A DNA stretch of 64,000 nucleotides from Onthophagus taurus. Its lineage: Eukaryota; Arthropoda; Insecta; Coleoptera; Scarabaeidae. The stretch lies in contig NC_091975.1 of assembly GCF_036711975.1 (NCBI RefSeq), positions 436,501 through 500,500 on the forward strand, in the 5' to 3' direction. Within the stretch, counting starts at the first letter, position 1; the number at the start of each line of letters is the position of its first letter. Under the pieces are notes generated by a model. That model ran no database searches. It was not told the DNA's origin and saw only the letters and a program-made list of their open reading frames with translations. Of the stretch, positions 40,101 through 51,600 are shown one piece after another. A program made the translations under genes and the position numbers.

Positions 40101-42000
40101 AACACTTACTCTAATGCAGTTCATTTTAATTGTTATTATTGTTTCCTCTTTTTGTTCGATGTTATTATTATTAAAATGTTTAAATAAATTATAGTCGTTA
40201 TTAAAATCGATTTTTAATATAGTAATTATGTTAATATTTTTGTAACATCAACTTATGTTTGTGGATAGTTAAATTATATCTGAAAGATAGATCAGAACTA
40301 TACTAATTTATCATTTATCATCTTAAAAAGTAATAATATAAAAATTTTAATGTTCATAATTTAAGAAAAAGCGAAATTATTAAAAAAACAACGAAATTAA
40401 AGTATTAACTTTAACCAACTCAATCTTCGTTATTATTAACAATTGGACTAAGATAAATTGGGTTAAATCGTAATAATTATATGTAAGGAATTCACTGTTG
40501 CTTCCCATTAGTAACGGACCACCCTGTATATAATCAAAGGATCAAGGTTTATATATTAAAGGTTGTCTAAGTTCCTATGCTGCAATACTTTGATTTTAGT
40601 TTGTGGGCGAGGGGCAAGAGCAGGAGTGTTTCGTGACGTAAGCGATCACGGATTGCGTACGCAACCTCATGGCCATGTGGTGCTCCATGCCTTTGTTTAA
40701 TTTGAATTGCTTGGCGGTATTATTTTCCACATGTGACGTAATGCGCAGTATGATTGCGTACGAACCTAGACAACCTCTTATATATAAACCTTGAGGTGTG
40801 ATAGCTTGTCAAAAAATTAGAAAAAAGTTTCCATTTAAAATGACGTAGTTATGGTCTACTTCCGTTAGACCGGAAGTGGCAGCCATTTCGAAAATATTTT
40901 AGATCGAATGTTCCGAATGAACAACCCATGCTACCAAAATTTTTAAACCTGTATTTATAGTGGAACCTAAAGAACCAGTTACGTGAGACACCTGTATATG
41001 GTTAGCACGGTCGATGACGTCACGAAAAGTGACATGTCGAAACTTTAAAGTGATTTTTCGGTAAGTTTTACACATTTCCGCTTTTTTTTTTAATTTATAA
41101 CGACTTACTTGACTGATTTCCCGTCGATTAAAAAAAAATCGATTTTTAAACCACATAATTCTTGAATTATAAACATAACCTAACAAACATAACCTAACTT
41201 ACCGGCCAATACATTTCCCAATAAATAATATCGCTGTTATTTTTAGGATTTGGATCACGTTCGATGACATCCAAAGAAACGGCTGTTGTATCCCATTGCT
41301 TTCGATAATCAATATCAATTTGTACATTTAAGAAATCATCCGCACAAACATCGTTAAACGATCCGTAAACTTTGTATTCGTAACTTCCTGATGGTCGTAA
41401 CCTTCTCCATACGATCATATCATTCTTTTCGATAAAAACTGTCCAATCGTCGTAGGAATTATAAGTTTTCTTATTACTTGGACAAGAACAAGGCAAAACC
41501 GCTTTGTTACTACATGTTTGACACGTCAACGTTTTACCTCGTAATTTACGTATATAATCCAATTCGTTGGTGTGCTGTTTAATTTCATCGTCGGATATAC
41601 GATTTTGGTCCCAATTGTAAGCAGTGATTCCCATTGCTCCAAAAACAAATTCAGTGCCCCTTTTTGTAACTTGTTGACGCATTTTTTTCATAAAATCTCT
41701 TAAGGCATGTTCTTCCCATAAACGGGTATACAAAAAGAACATTTGTTGACCCCTTCTTAAACGTTGTGCCAAAACGCATTCACATTGATGCGTCCATGAT
41801 CTCATAATATTAATTGACTGACTTTTTAACGTTTCCGGAACTGATAATAAACCATTTCTGACACTCTTACCTTTTTCTAAAAACTTGAAGCATTCTCGTA
41901 TAATGTTGTTGATGTTGAATTTGGTTAAAAGCGCAGTTTTATCCGGGATGAGGTTAGGTTTCGCCGGTATCATATTTAATGAGATTTTACCTTTGTACAT
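37187..42000 (-). CDS. STARD7: StAR-related lipid transfer protein 7 (STARD7)
   Basis: Two exons, 42000-41203 and 37798-37187, joined in phase 0 (469 aa) across a 3.4-kb intron full of transposons. The START domain spans about residues 185-410: DDWTVFIEKNDMIVWRRL, YEYKVYGSFNDVCADDFLNV, DYRKQWDTTAVSLDVIERDP, WEMYWP/KLFANRDYVFKRRY, SKCTEHPKRP, MIIRPHKDFF and FALTYYDNPGVNIPA match STARD7. It moves phosphatidylcholine to mitochondria. Ahead of START are FVFGAMGITAYNWDQNRI and a cysteine cluster (CQTCS, CSCPS) of possible metal-binding type. The N-terminus (MYKGKISLNMIPAKPNLIP) is basic and could act in mitochondrial import; in-frame codons continue upstream without another ATG. The C-terminal tail is longer than in mammals. 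Confidence 0.93.
37850..37962. mobile_element. ~112-bp palindromic MITE
   Basis: TAGGCCCACTTTTACCACC at the left mirrors GGTAAAAGTGGGTCCTA at the right, with inner arms TCTTGATA/TATCAAGAGA; nearly the whole element is one imperfect hairpin. Located in the STARD7 intron, non-coding. Confidence 0.7.
38040..38170 (+). mobile_element. Jockey-like LINE fragment
   Basis: Translation of about 38058-38165 gives MINYGIQLWGCTCKTNASL followed by QRIPKQSTKVL. This matches the C-terminal reverse-transcriptase region of jockey-clade LINEs (MTYGIQLWGTAS...IEILQRFQSK). Only about 40 codons survive, inside the STARD7 intron. Confidence 0.65.
38516..40526 (+). mobile_element. mariner-like (IS630-Tc1-mariner) element with long TIRs
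   Basis: A 2011-bp element with termini CAGGATGGTCCGTTACTAA and, inverted, CAGGGTGGTCCGTTACTAA, flanked by TA. The inverted repeats extend about 170 bp (through AACAGTGAATTCCTTACAT and GTTAAAGTTAATACTTTA) at high identity, so it is fairly young. It carries one transposase gene on the plus strand. Confidence 0.9.
39086..40114 (+). pseudogene. Decayed mariner-type transposase (DUF4817 N-terminus)
   Basis: It starts MPRHNFFSNTEMRDMVCIYA with YPNRRQPNHKLFKNLYDRL and TGRPKK, the insect DUF4817-type N-terminus. A frame change after LQPG shifts to another frame holding ERLYPYHFVPVHALLP and ILFTDEATFTRSGVF (first Asp). A second shift near 39660 leads to WFMQDGAPPHFSRQVRDYL (second Asp) and WPPRSPDCNPMDF, where a TGA replaces the usual Phe codon before VWGFVKSLVY. 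The frame ends GGHFEHLL. About two frameshifts and one internal stop; no functional protein expected. Confidence 0.88.
40543..40793. mobile_element. Intact ~250-bp MITE (same family as window start)
   Basis: The ends CAAGGTTTATATATTAAAGG and, inverted, CAAGGTTTATATATAAGAGG run on through GTTGTCTA(A/G)GTTC, about 32 bp of inverted repeat. The body has GGGCGAGGGGCAAGAGCAGG and CACGGATTGCGTACGCAACC. It is an uninterrupted version of the copy broken at 1-2315. Non-coding. Confidence 0.88.
40830..41150 (-). repeat. Diverged copy of the repeat that makes up the punt array
   Basis: Reverse complement of 40990-41135 aligns with the punt array unit: CGATGACGTCAC, AAACTTTAAAGTGATTTTTC, TTACACNTTT and ACTTACTTGACTGATTTC. 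It keeps TATGGTTAGCACGGTCGA, which only one array unit (14878-14893) retains, suggesting that this is an older dispersed family and that unit is closest to its ancestral form. Confidence 0.75.
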
Positions 42001-45000
42001 TTTTAAGGGGAAACCGCCGTTTTTCGATTTCGACGATTGGATAGTTTTAATTTTTACCTTTTTTTTGGGGGATGTGTGATTAACGTGATTTGAAACGGAG
42101 TAAGTGAAAACGGTTCTTATGCATGATACGAAAATTTTGACATTTTTGCGATTTTGTGAGGTTAGATAATCTCTGTTTTATCAACATGAAAGTTAAGCAC
42201 TGCAACGCGAAACCCACAAAAACACTCCAAACCGATTGGAGATAACTTATTTATAGATGATTCCATTTTTTAATTATGTAACGGATTGGCTCATCGATTG
42301 AAAGATTTTATTTATTTAAATTACTCTTGGGTGGAAATTTTTGTGAGGTGGCGACATCTCTTGGCTTCTACTCAGAGACCTTAACCTACTTCTTGTCTTT
42401 TAAACAAGAAGTACCTAATCTAATTAAATTTTGAATTAGATTATGAAGTTATGTTTTAATTATTATTCACGTTTAAATTGGGATTAGTTCAAAATAAATT
42501 AATTAAAAATACTTCATTTCCTAAAATTAAGTTAAAGTTAGTCACTTTAATCATAGATGTCGCCATCAACAAATTTATTTTTATCAAATTTAACTGTCAC
42601 AATTTTAGAACGAACTTGTAATTTAAATCAACAATATAATATCGTGGTATAAGAAATGTTTCTAGTTCTACGTCTAGAGTTAGTTCTGGTTTTAAGTTAT
42701 CACGTCGATGTTTTTCGATAAAATCTTGAGATGGTAAGTTTTTTTAACGTTGTTTCTAATTCATTAACTGTCACAATTTTAGAACGAATTTGTAATTTGA
42801 ACTTAAAAATAGCAGCGTTTGCGTTAATTTGCGAATATATCGTTTTGAATAATTTGAAAATGGTTTAATGTTTAATAATATTATAGACTAGTGGGTGGTT
42901 TAATTAAGATAATGATTTAAGAACGATAAAGTAGTTAATTTCATGATATAAGGAATATTTCTAGTTCTACGTCTAGAGTTATTTCTAGTTTAAACTGTTA
43001 TTCAACGCTAGATTGTTGTATATTTCAAACATTTCATCATTTCAAACAAAAGACTATTGCGAAATTAAAAATTTAAATCGCGTGTATTGATAGGTTATGA
43101 GTCGCTATTTGTCATTTTGACGGTTATATATACAGGGAGTTCCAAAATCTCCAATTTTTTGTTTTATTATTTTTCGATTTAATGGGTGATTTTTAGTAAT
43201 TATTAAAATTGAAAAATGGTTATTAATAAAAAAATAAATAAATAAATCAAATATTACTTTTAAAAACTATCAGTCTACAAAGTTTTTTTATATTTTAATT
43301 GCACAAAAAACACATTTAGATTATTTACAAAAAAAAAAACATGATAATAAAATAAATTTTAAATAAAAATAATAATTATTAATGAAAAGAAATGAAAACA
43401 AGACTAATAATACAAATTAATAAAAATTAATTAATAATAATACATTAAAAATACAAAGGTGTTTTTTTAAGGCTGTTTTTTTTTAATATACACTAGTAAA
43501 TAAATTTGTACTGACTTGTTTTGTTAAAAAAAAAGTATTAAAAACGTTTTGAGATTATTTTAAAAGGGAACTTAACTACAGGTGTCCGAAAAAAAAGGCT
43601 TTTTTTGTTTTTATGCGCAGACATAATATTTTTCGCTTAAATAAAATGTACAATATATTTACAAATATTTAGCAAAAAAAGGTTCGTTCTTTTAATTATT
43701 CTCTACTTCGGGAGTAATCTTAATTTATTTTATTTTTTTTAATTATTTTTTAATTTCATTTAACCTTAATAATATAGTATTTAGATTCAAATATAAAATT
43801 GCCAATAATTAATTAATCAAATTTAGAACTAAAATTGGTCCTATTTTTATTTTTTTTTATAAATTTTGTTTTAACTCAAAAACAAAATGATATGTTTTAA
43901 AATCGAGTTGGTCCTGCTTTATTATTATTATATTTTTTTAAATATAAATTATTGGCGTATTTTATATTTTTTTCTTATACAATTAAAATTATTGTGACAA
44001 AAATTAATTAAAAAATAAAATAAATTAAAATTTTTACATTTTTTTTTTGTCAATTTTTATTTTTTTCTTAAATATCTTGTAAAATTGTGCATTGACTATT
44101 ATTAATCGACAAATAAATAATTAAAAATTATCTACTTTGGTACCTATCGTTTCTTTTGTTTAACAATAACCCCAATTTCTTTTTTATAGTCATCGTCAAT
44201 GACAGTGAACCAAAATCAAAAAAAAAATTGTTTTCTTTAGGAACTTGGACCCCTATTTATATCATTTATTAACTAGAATATTAAAAATAACATTTATAAT
44301 TAATTTTAATTTTTAAATACGCAAGTTAACACGTATATTAATGTATGTGTTTAATTATAAGGTTATATTTGTTGTAATAAAACTCGATTAACGTCGTGTT
44401 TATTTAAAATATATTTTTTCTTCCTTCTTCGACTTTCGATGTAAATTTAGCAGCCACAAAACAAAATAAAATTAAATTTAATTATTAATTAAAAAATAAC
44501 TTTTTTCCACAAAAAAAAATAATTAAAATAAAAAAATGACACTTATCATTAAAATTTATCACAGTCATAGAGTTCGTATTTATTTTTTTTTAATTAATTA
44601 ATTTTAATTAATGTGTGGATGCCGATAATTTATAATTCCTTACAATCATGTTACATAAAAATCGAATTTAACCACTTGATTTATTATATTTTGTTTATTT
44701 TAATTAATTAATTAATTAAAAAAAATTGACTACAATTTGATTTAATTAAATCAAACAATCAAATGGTTAAATATACGTGTCACTTGCTTAAATTAAATTA
44801 GGTTCACTGAGATTGACGAAAATTAATTTTAATTAATTGATGAAAAAACATTTTATTCGATTTGTTTCGCGCATTTAATTTAATTAATTAATTAATAATA
44901 ATAATACTTTTATTATTAAGCCCCATGCACATTTTCAAAAAAAAAAAAATTAACAGAAAAAAATTATTAATTTAATAATTAATTAAAAACGGTTTTTTTG

Positions 45001-45677
45001 GTTCCTCTTTTCATCTCTTTTTTCTATCCTAGTAGTTATCTGCTTTTTTTTTGTTTTAAATAGTTTACGTTCCTCTTTTTTTTAATTAAATAATTAATCA
45101 ATTAATTAATTAATTAATAGTAATAGTAGTAATACTATCTCTACACTGGCCTTAATAAATAATATTTTTTTTTCAATTTTTTTATAAGAATCGTTTCGTT
45201 AATCATTTTGCGTTTAATTAAAAAAACTCAAAAATTAAAAATTATATTTTTTAATGTTTAACAAAACGATCCAAAAAAAAAATTTAAATATACATTATCA
45301 TCTTAAATCATCGGTGTATGTACAAATAATACAATGAAAATAGTTTGATTTTCTTCAACGCGGTTTCCCCTCAATTTTTAATTTTTAATTTTAATTAAAT
45401 TTAGACCGTTCTTCTTTTTCATTCATTTAATTTTCACCACGTTTTCAGATTTTCCAAATCATTTCTTAGAAAATCGTTTAATGCAGTTTTTTCACCTCAT
45501 TTTTTATTAATTAATTAATTTTTTCTCATTTTTTTTTTTAATTATATCACACTGGTCACTCACGTTTTTTTAAATTACGTTTACACCGTGAGATCAGGAA
45601 CTCTTTTCATCAATAACTTTTTCCGCCCTCAATTTATTTCAATTTTCTTTTTAATTAAAAATTAATTTTTGGGGTTT
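42001..45677. other. STARD7 upstream region and long AT-rich 3' flank of tonalli
   Basis: 42001-42200 contains the STARD7 promoter, with TTTTGACATTTTTGCG at 42135. About 42590-42990 has two diverged copies of a segment with ACTGTCACAATTTTAGAACG and TTTCTAGTTCTACGTCTAG. From about 43150 to 45677 the DNA is extremely AT-rich, with TTAATTAATTAA tracts, and probably represents the tonalli 3' UTR (minus strand). No other gene was recognised. Confidence 0.5.
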
Positions 45678-48600
45678 CTATTCGAATAAAGCGAGAATAT
45701 CGTCGCTGGTGGTGTTTCCGGGTCCCCCACTGCTACTTCCGCTCGACGGTGGTGTATTTAAATCCGGTTGATTCAAATATGTTAATAGTTCTAATGGGTC
45801 AACACTTTCTGGGAGTAACTGTAAATAAATTCATTATTATTTTAGTTAATTAATTATTTAAAAAATTACGTTTAGGGCTTCTTGTCCGGTTCCTTCACCA
45901 TCTATCACGGCCGCTGGATCAAAATTAAGATCCGACGGTATTTCCGGTACTGAATTATCAGAATTTCCACTGCTCGTATTATTGTTTGAATTGTTGCTGT
46001 TGTTGTTTGCGTTGTTCGAGCCGTTATTATTTCCGGACGAGTTATTTTGTTGATTATTATCGGCGGGTGGTACACTTGGAGGTCCCGTTCCTCCACCTGG
46101 AGTGTGTGCAGAACCCGGTGTTCCGCCCCCGGGGGTGTGAGGTGTGTGGGGTGTATGTGGAGTGTGAGGTGTATGAGGCATCTGAAAAAAATATTTCAAA
46201 ATTAACATCTCTAGCATTTCCAATTAAACGTCTAGTTCTAGGTGGTTAAAATCCAAAAAAAGCCAGTACCTAGTCGTCTACATACTGTATTTTTTTGCAA
46301 AAGACTTTTTATGCCTTATATTCTGCTTCTGTCCATGACATTATTTCTGGCTAAGATATACAGGGTGTCACACAAAAAACGCCCCAAGCTGTAACTCTGT
46401 CATTTACATTCCAATTTTCATGAGCGAAGTATCAAAGGAAATAGTTTTATAAATACTATGACTCATGCTACAAATAAATTTTTTCCAAGACCATCTTCAA
46501 TTTCAGTCGATTATTAACTTTTGTTTTTCAAATTGCTCCATATATTTTTCTTCATGTCATTGGATAGAGTTTTTTTTTCTGAATCCATTGATGTACAATA
46601 CATCCATTTTGAATGTAATTTTAGCAGAGAAAAAACACCTGTACAGGATGTCCCGTTAAGCGTACGGAGCGGCTGTATCTCTAGAACGGTAAGGCCAAGA
46701 GGTTTGGGAAAAAAAATTCTTATAAGCAAAGTGACCAAGAGAAATAGCTGGAAATTATTCATAAGTTCGTAATTCGACCGCTAGGGGGCGTAACTACCAT
46801 TGAGAAACATAAAGTTGCCGCTATCTCAGAAACTTAGGCGATGAGCTATAACTTTGACAACATCATTTAATAGCTTGGACAATACCGCATCGCTTTTGTT
46901 TTGCGATATTTCTCATATCTGTCATAATAAGGGAGGGGGAGGCCAATGCGTTTTCATATGTTTACATTTTAATATCTCCTAGACCATTCAACCGATTTGA
47001 ATGTTTTCGGTGTTGTTTGAAAGAGCATTTTAAGCTCTTTTTAAAGATATTTTCAGTAAGACCGTCTGCTTTAAAACAAATGAGCTAGAGGACGTTATCT
47101 GCAGCGATTACATATTTTTGTGATTTTTGAAGAAAAGTTAAATGGGACGATACTATTTACTTCACAGACCCTTAATCACCTTAAAATTTGCTAAATTTTA
47201 GTGAAAACCGCATCTCGATATCGCCACCCGTTCTCGAGTTATAGAAGAAAATGTTAAAAACTCGAGTGTCATCAATCGGATTCAGTTACCTCATCGAGAA
47301 AAGCAAATCACATTACCATGGTAACTGTAAACATGTCATTTACTAACGCAGCAGCGTATGATAGAGCGTATGATGATTTATTTTCAATGTTTCGAATACG
47401 ATGCAACTGCATGGCAAAAATGTGCAATGCAATTACGACAAAGAAAGACATTTTTCTCTAGAAGTGTTTTTAAGATTGACTTAGCGATTACGGAAAACTG
47501 GCAACGTGTAGCCCATTCAGACATCTCTATGAATTCGTAAATCATATTGGTGCGCAATGTGATCCCACATAATCTGGGAACTCCGAAAACAATTGTCCAC
47601 AAGAGTTCTCAAGAGAATAATATCTCCACCACCTTGTTTTGCATCAGGCCTTAACAGATACCGATTATGATAACAGACTGAACTATTACCATTGACTTTT
47701 AAATATGATTTGGGCAAATCCAAACCTTTTATCACAAATGCTATGGATGCATGAAGCATCTGTCCACAAACTGATGTAAACTTGCATAATATGCATTCCT
47801 GGTTCGAGAAAACCCCACATTGCTTTCACCCCTTTATCTATTGGGTAGACTAAACGACCTGACTTTTCAAGAAAAACCAATAACCAGGGAAAATATGACA
47901 AAACACTAAATACCAGTAGAAACGTATCTAGGGCCGAGACTTAAGCAGCGCTTTTTTTTCGTCGAAACTAGATTAAATAAATGCATCGAGGTTTATGAAA
48001 GGCATTTAGCACATTAGTGAGTTATTTTTGCCAAAAATTTAAGTTATTCTAAGTGTTTTGGTTTATTTTGTTTTATTATCATTGTTGATGTTTCATTGAT
48101 CCGTTGGCTTTTCAACACGCCTCAAAAGTAGTTTTGAAGCAGTTCTAAGCTTGGATAAAGTGTTCTAGAAGGTTCTAGATAATAAAATTATTGTTCTCTC
48201 TTATTTGTTTCTTAAGGTAACTTGATCCGATTAAGATATACGAATTTTTAACATTTTCTTTTATAATTCGAGAATGGATGGAGATATCGAGATGCGGTTT
48301 TCACTAATATTTAGCAAATTTTATGGTGATTAACGATCTGTGAAGTAAATAGTACCGTTCCATTTAACTTTTTTTCAAAAATCACAAAAATATGTAACCG
48401 CTGCAGATAACGCCCTCTAGCTTATTTGTTTTAAACCAAGCGGTCTTTCTGAAAATATCTTTTAAAAGAGCATGAAATGCTCTTTCAAACAAGACCAAAA
48501 ATATTCAAATCGGTTGAATGGTCCAGGAGATATTAAAATGTAAACATTTGAAAACGCATTGGCCTCCCCCTCCCTTATTATGACAGATATGAAAAATATT

Positions 48601-51600
48601 GCAAAACAAAAGCGATGCGGTATTATCCAAGCTACTAAATGATGTTGTCAAAGTTATAGCTCATCGTCTAACTTTCTGAGATAGCGGGAATTTTATGTTT
48701 CTCTATGGCAGTTACGCCCCCTAGCGGTCGAATTACGAACTTCAAACTAATTTCCAGCTATTTTTCTTGCCCACTTTGCTTATAAGGATTTTTTTCCCAA
48801 ACCTCTAGGCCTTACCGTTGTTGAGATACAGCCGCTCCGTACCCTTAACGGGACACCTGTATATACAGGTTGTCCCACAAGAACGCCGCAAGCTGTAACT
48901 CTGTCATTTACTTTCCGATTTTCATGAACGAGGTATCAAATGAAATGGTTTGATGAATGCTATGATTCATGCTGCAAATAAACTTTTTCCAATGCCCTCT
49001 TCAATTTCATGCGATTATCTACTTTTGATTTTCAAATTGCGCGGTATGTTTTTCTTCACGTTATTGAATAGAGAATTTTTTCTGTACCCATTGATCTACA
49101 ATACATTAACATTAATTGTAATTTTAGCAGAGAAAAACAATTAAAGCATTTTCCGAACATTGTCTTAGTCACTTTTGTAACAGTGTAGTGTGCCATGGAA
49201 AAAAATAACGCGCAAAACTGATAACAGTCATTAAATGTTATTTCAATGCCCGAAGCAGTTGTAAATGATACTTATAAGTTGTTTTGTTATTTTTTCCATG
49301 CCACACCACAGTATAACACAAGTAACTTTAAGAGAATGCTAGGAAACTATTTTAATGTTTTTCTATGCTACAATTACAATTAATGTTGATGTGTTACACA
49401 TTAATGGATTCAGAAAAAGAATCTCTATGCAATAGCGTGAAGAAAAACATACCGAGCAATTTGAAAATCAAAAGTTGACAATCGTTTGAAATTGAAGATG
49501 GCGTTGGAAAAATTTTATTTGTAGCATGAATCATAGTATTTATCAAACCTTTTTATTTGATATTTCGCTCATGAAAATCGGAATGTAATTGACAGAGTTA
49601 CAGCTTGCGGCATTCTTGTGTGATAACCTATATATATATACACAGGGTGTCTTCTTTCTGCTAAAATTACATTTAAAATGGATGTATTGTTCATGAATGG
49701 ATTCAGAAAAACAATCTCTATCCAATGACGTGATGAAAAATATACGCAGCAATTTGAAAAACAAAAGTTAATAATTGCTTGAAATTGAAGATGGCGCTGG
49801 AAAAATTTTATTTGTAGCATGAATCATAGTATTTATAAAACCATTTCATTTGATAGCTGGGTCATGAAAATCGGAATGTAAATAACAGAGCTACAGGTTT
49901 GGGCGTTTTTTGTGTGACACCCTGTATATCAAAATAACAGCAATTAGATACTTAAAATACACTTTATCTTGCAGATACATTGCGCAGTAACAGGCAAGTG
50001 CGGCCACCTTGATGATGGAGCAACTACATATGTTGAGAAGCTACTGCCATACATGACACCTTAGAATTTCTGCACAGCCCAGCAAAGCGATGACAGAAAC
50101 TCCTAATCCTCAAGGTACCGTAACTTTATTCTTTAAACACCCTACATTACATAACCACAATTTTTTATAACCTCAAAACGTTTTTTTCAATTACAATCAA
50201 TTTTGAGAAATTAGATAAGACATTTAGAAACGATTGTAATAAAGGAAATAACTTACTTGTTCATTGAGACTTTTTTCCATGGCATTTAATGGATCAAGTG
50301 AATTAACACTTTCACTTAAATGCGTTAAAGGTCCATTTCCTCCGGAGTAATCGCCAGGGTTGTTTCCACTTCCGGTTGTGCTAAAATCGTACTGATTCGT
50401 TCTGGAATTATTGTACGTGGGTGGTCCGTTCATCATGGATCCGCTCGCGATGCTGTTCATATCCGGCGGGATGTACGGGGACATCGCCTGTGACATATCC
50501 CAGTTGTTCATGGTGGGCAAGGTCATACTTCCGGGTGACATCGCCTTGTTGAGCCGTTTCGAAGCGCACGACTCGCTCTCTTCATTCTCCATTTTTATGT
50601 TAGTGCCCATGATTTTGGTCGGTTTCCAATTCGCTTCTCGATCGATGGTCACTTCTTCGCATTCCGAACTGTTTAGTGTATTCAAAATACCCCACATGTA
50701 TTGATCCACTTCCAATCCTTCTAATTGCGCAGGTTTGCTAGAAAAAAATTTTAATCAATAAACACCTAATCGATTTTAACAAATTAAATTTTCTTACTTG
50801 CAAACCGGACATCTCCACGATCCCCTTTCGCAATTTAATTGTAAATAAGACTCCAAATCGAAACATTGTATGTGCTTGCATTCGTGCCCCCTCGCCGGCA
50901 ATGTTATCCTTTTAAAGGTGATGGGGCACTTTAACGAAACTTTCAGAGCTGTTTGTTCAACGGCATCGCGATCCCTTTCGTTTAAACTTGTCGATCCATT
51001 AGTGTTATTGAAATTCCGTTTTATTTTTGATATACAATGTTCGGCGGGTAGGAGTCTTTTTCGTAGTAATCCTTGTAAAACGGATCTTACACTTGGACGA
51101 TGAACCAATTGAAGTACAAAAAGATGAGACTAAGATAAATCGATAAAAAAAAATGAATACTTAATTAACTCGATTTTATAACATGAGCGGGCGCGTGTCG
51201 TAAATTTTATGGCAACAGATTATAACCACTACGTGACAATATTTAATACCCACCCTGTATATCAAATGTCTGGAATATAGCCAATAACTTCCCCATTTGT
51301 GGTTTTAAAAAAAATTTTTTCAAATAAGAGTTTCTTTAATAATTGTGGCGCATTTTTTTACGATATTTGTTTGTTTGTATTGTTTTTTGTTTCGTTGCTA
51401 TGGCAACCAATATTGTTATTTTATACAGGATGCATGTTTTTTTTACATATTTTGATAGAGGATGAATCCCTCCACGCGAATCATATGGTTGATCATATTA
51501 GATCAGAAAATTACAATCAAAGTAGGCGCTTTAAATGTCAAAAAATTGACAGTTTCAACATTACGTGTTTTCTCTATTGCACATTAATGGTGAGATGGAT

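Larger units (their letters stand above)
38294..40540. mobile_element. Second [21 protein letters not shown], split by a mariner element
   Basis: Bases 38294-38515 correspond, inverted, to the MITE at 26866-27302 (shared GATTGAGCTAACTGAATATA and GATCACCTTGCGCAAGC). The final tip, TATATAATCAAAGG, lies after the inserted mariner at 40527-40540. Rejoining at one TA gives the intact end seen in the other copy. Confidence 0.85.

Noticed and set aside
51230-51440. A separate CAGG-ended mariner MITE inside the 555-bp TIR element
   Set aside because: CACCCTGTATA (51253) and TACAGGATGC (51425) face outward and do not bound a convincing element.
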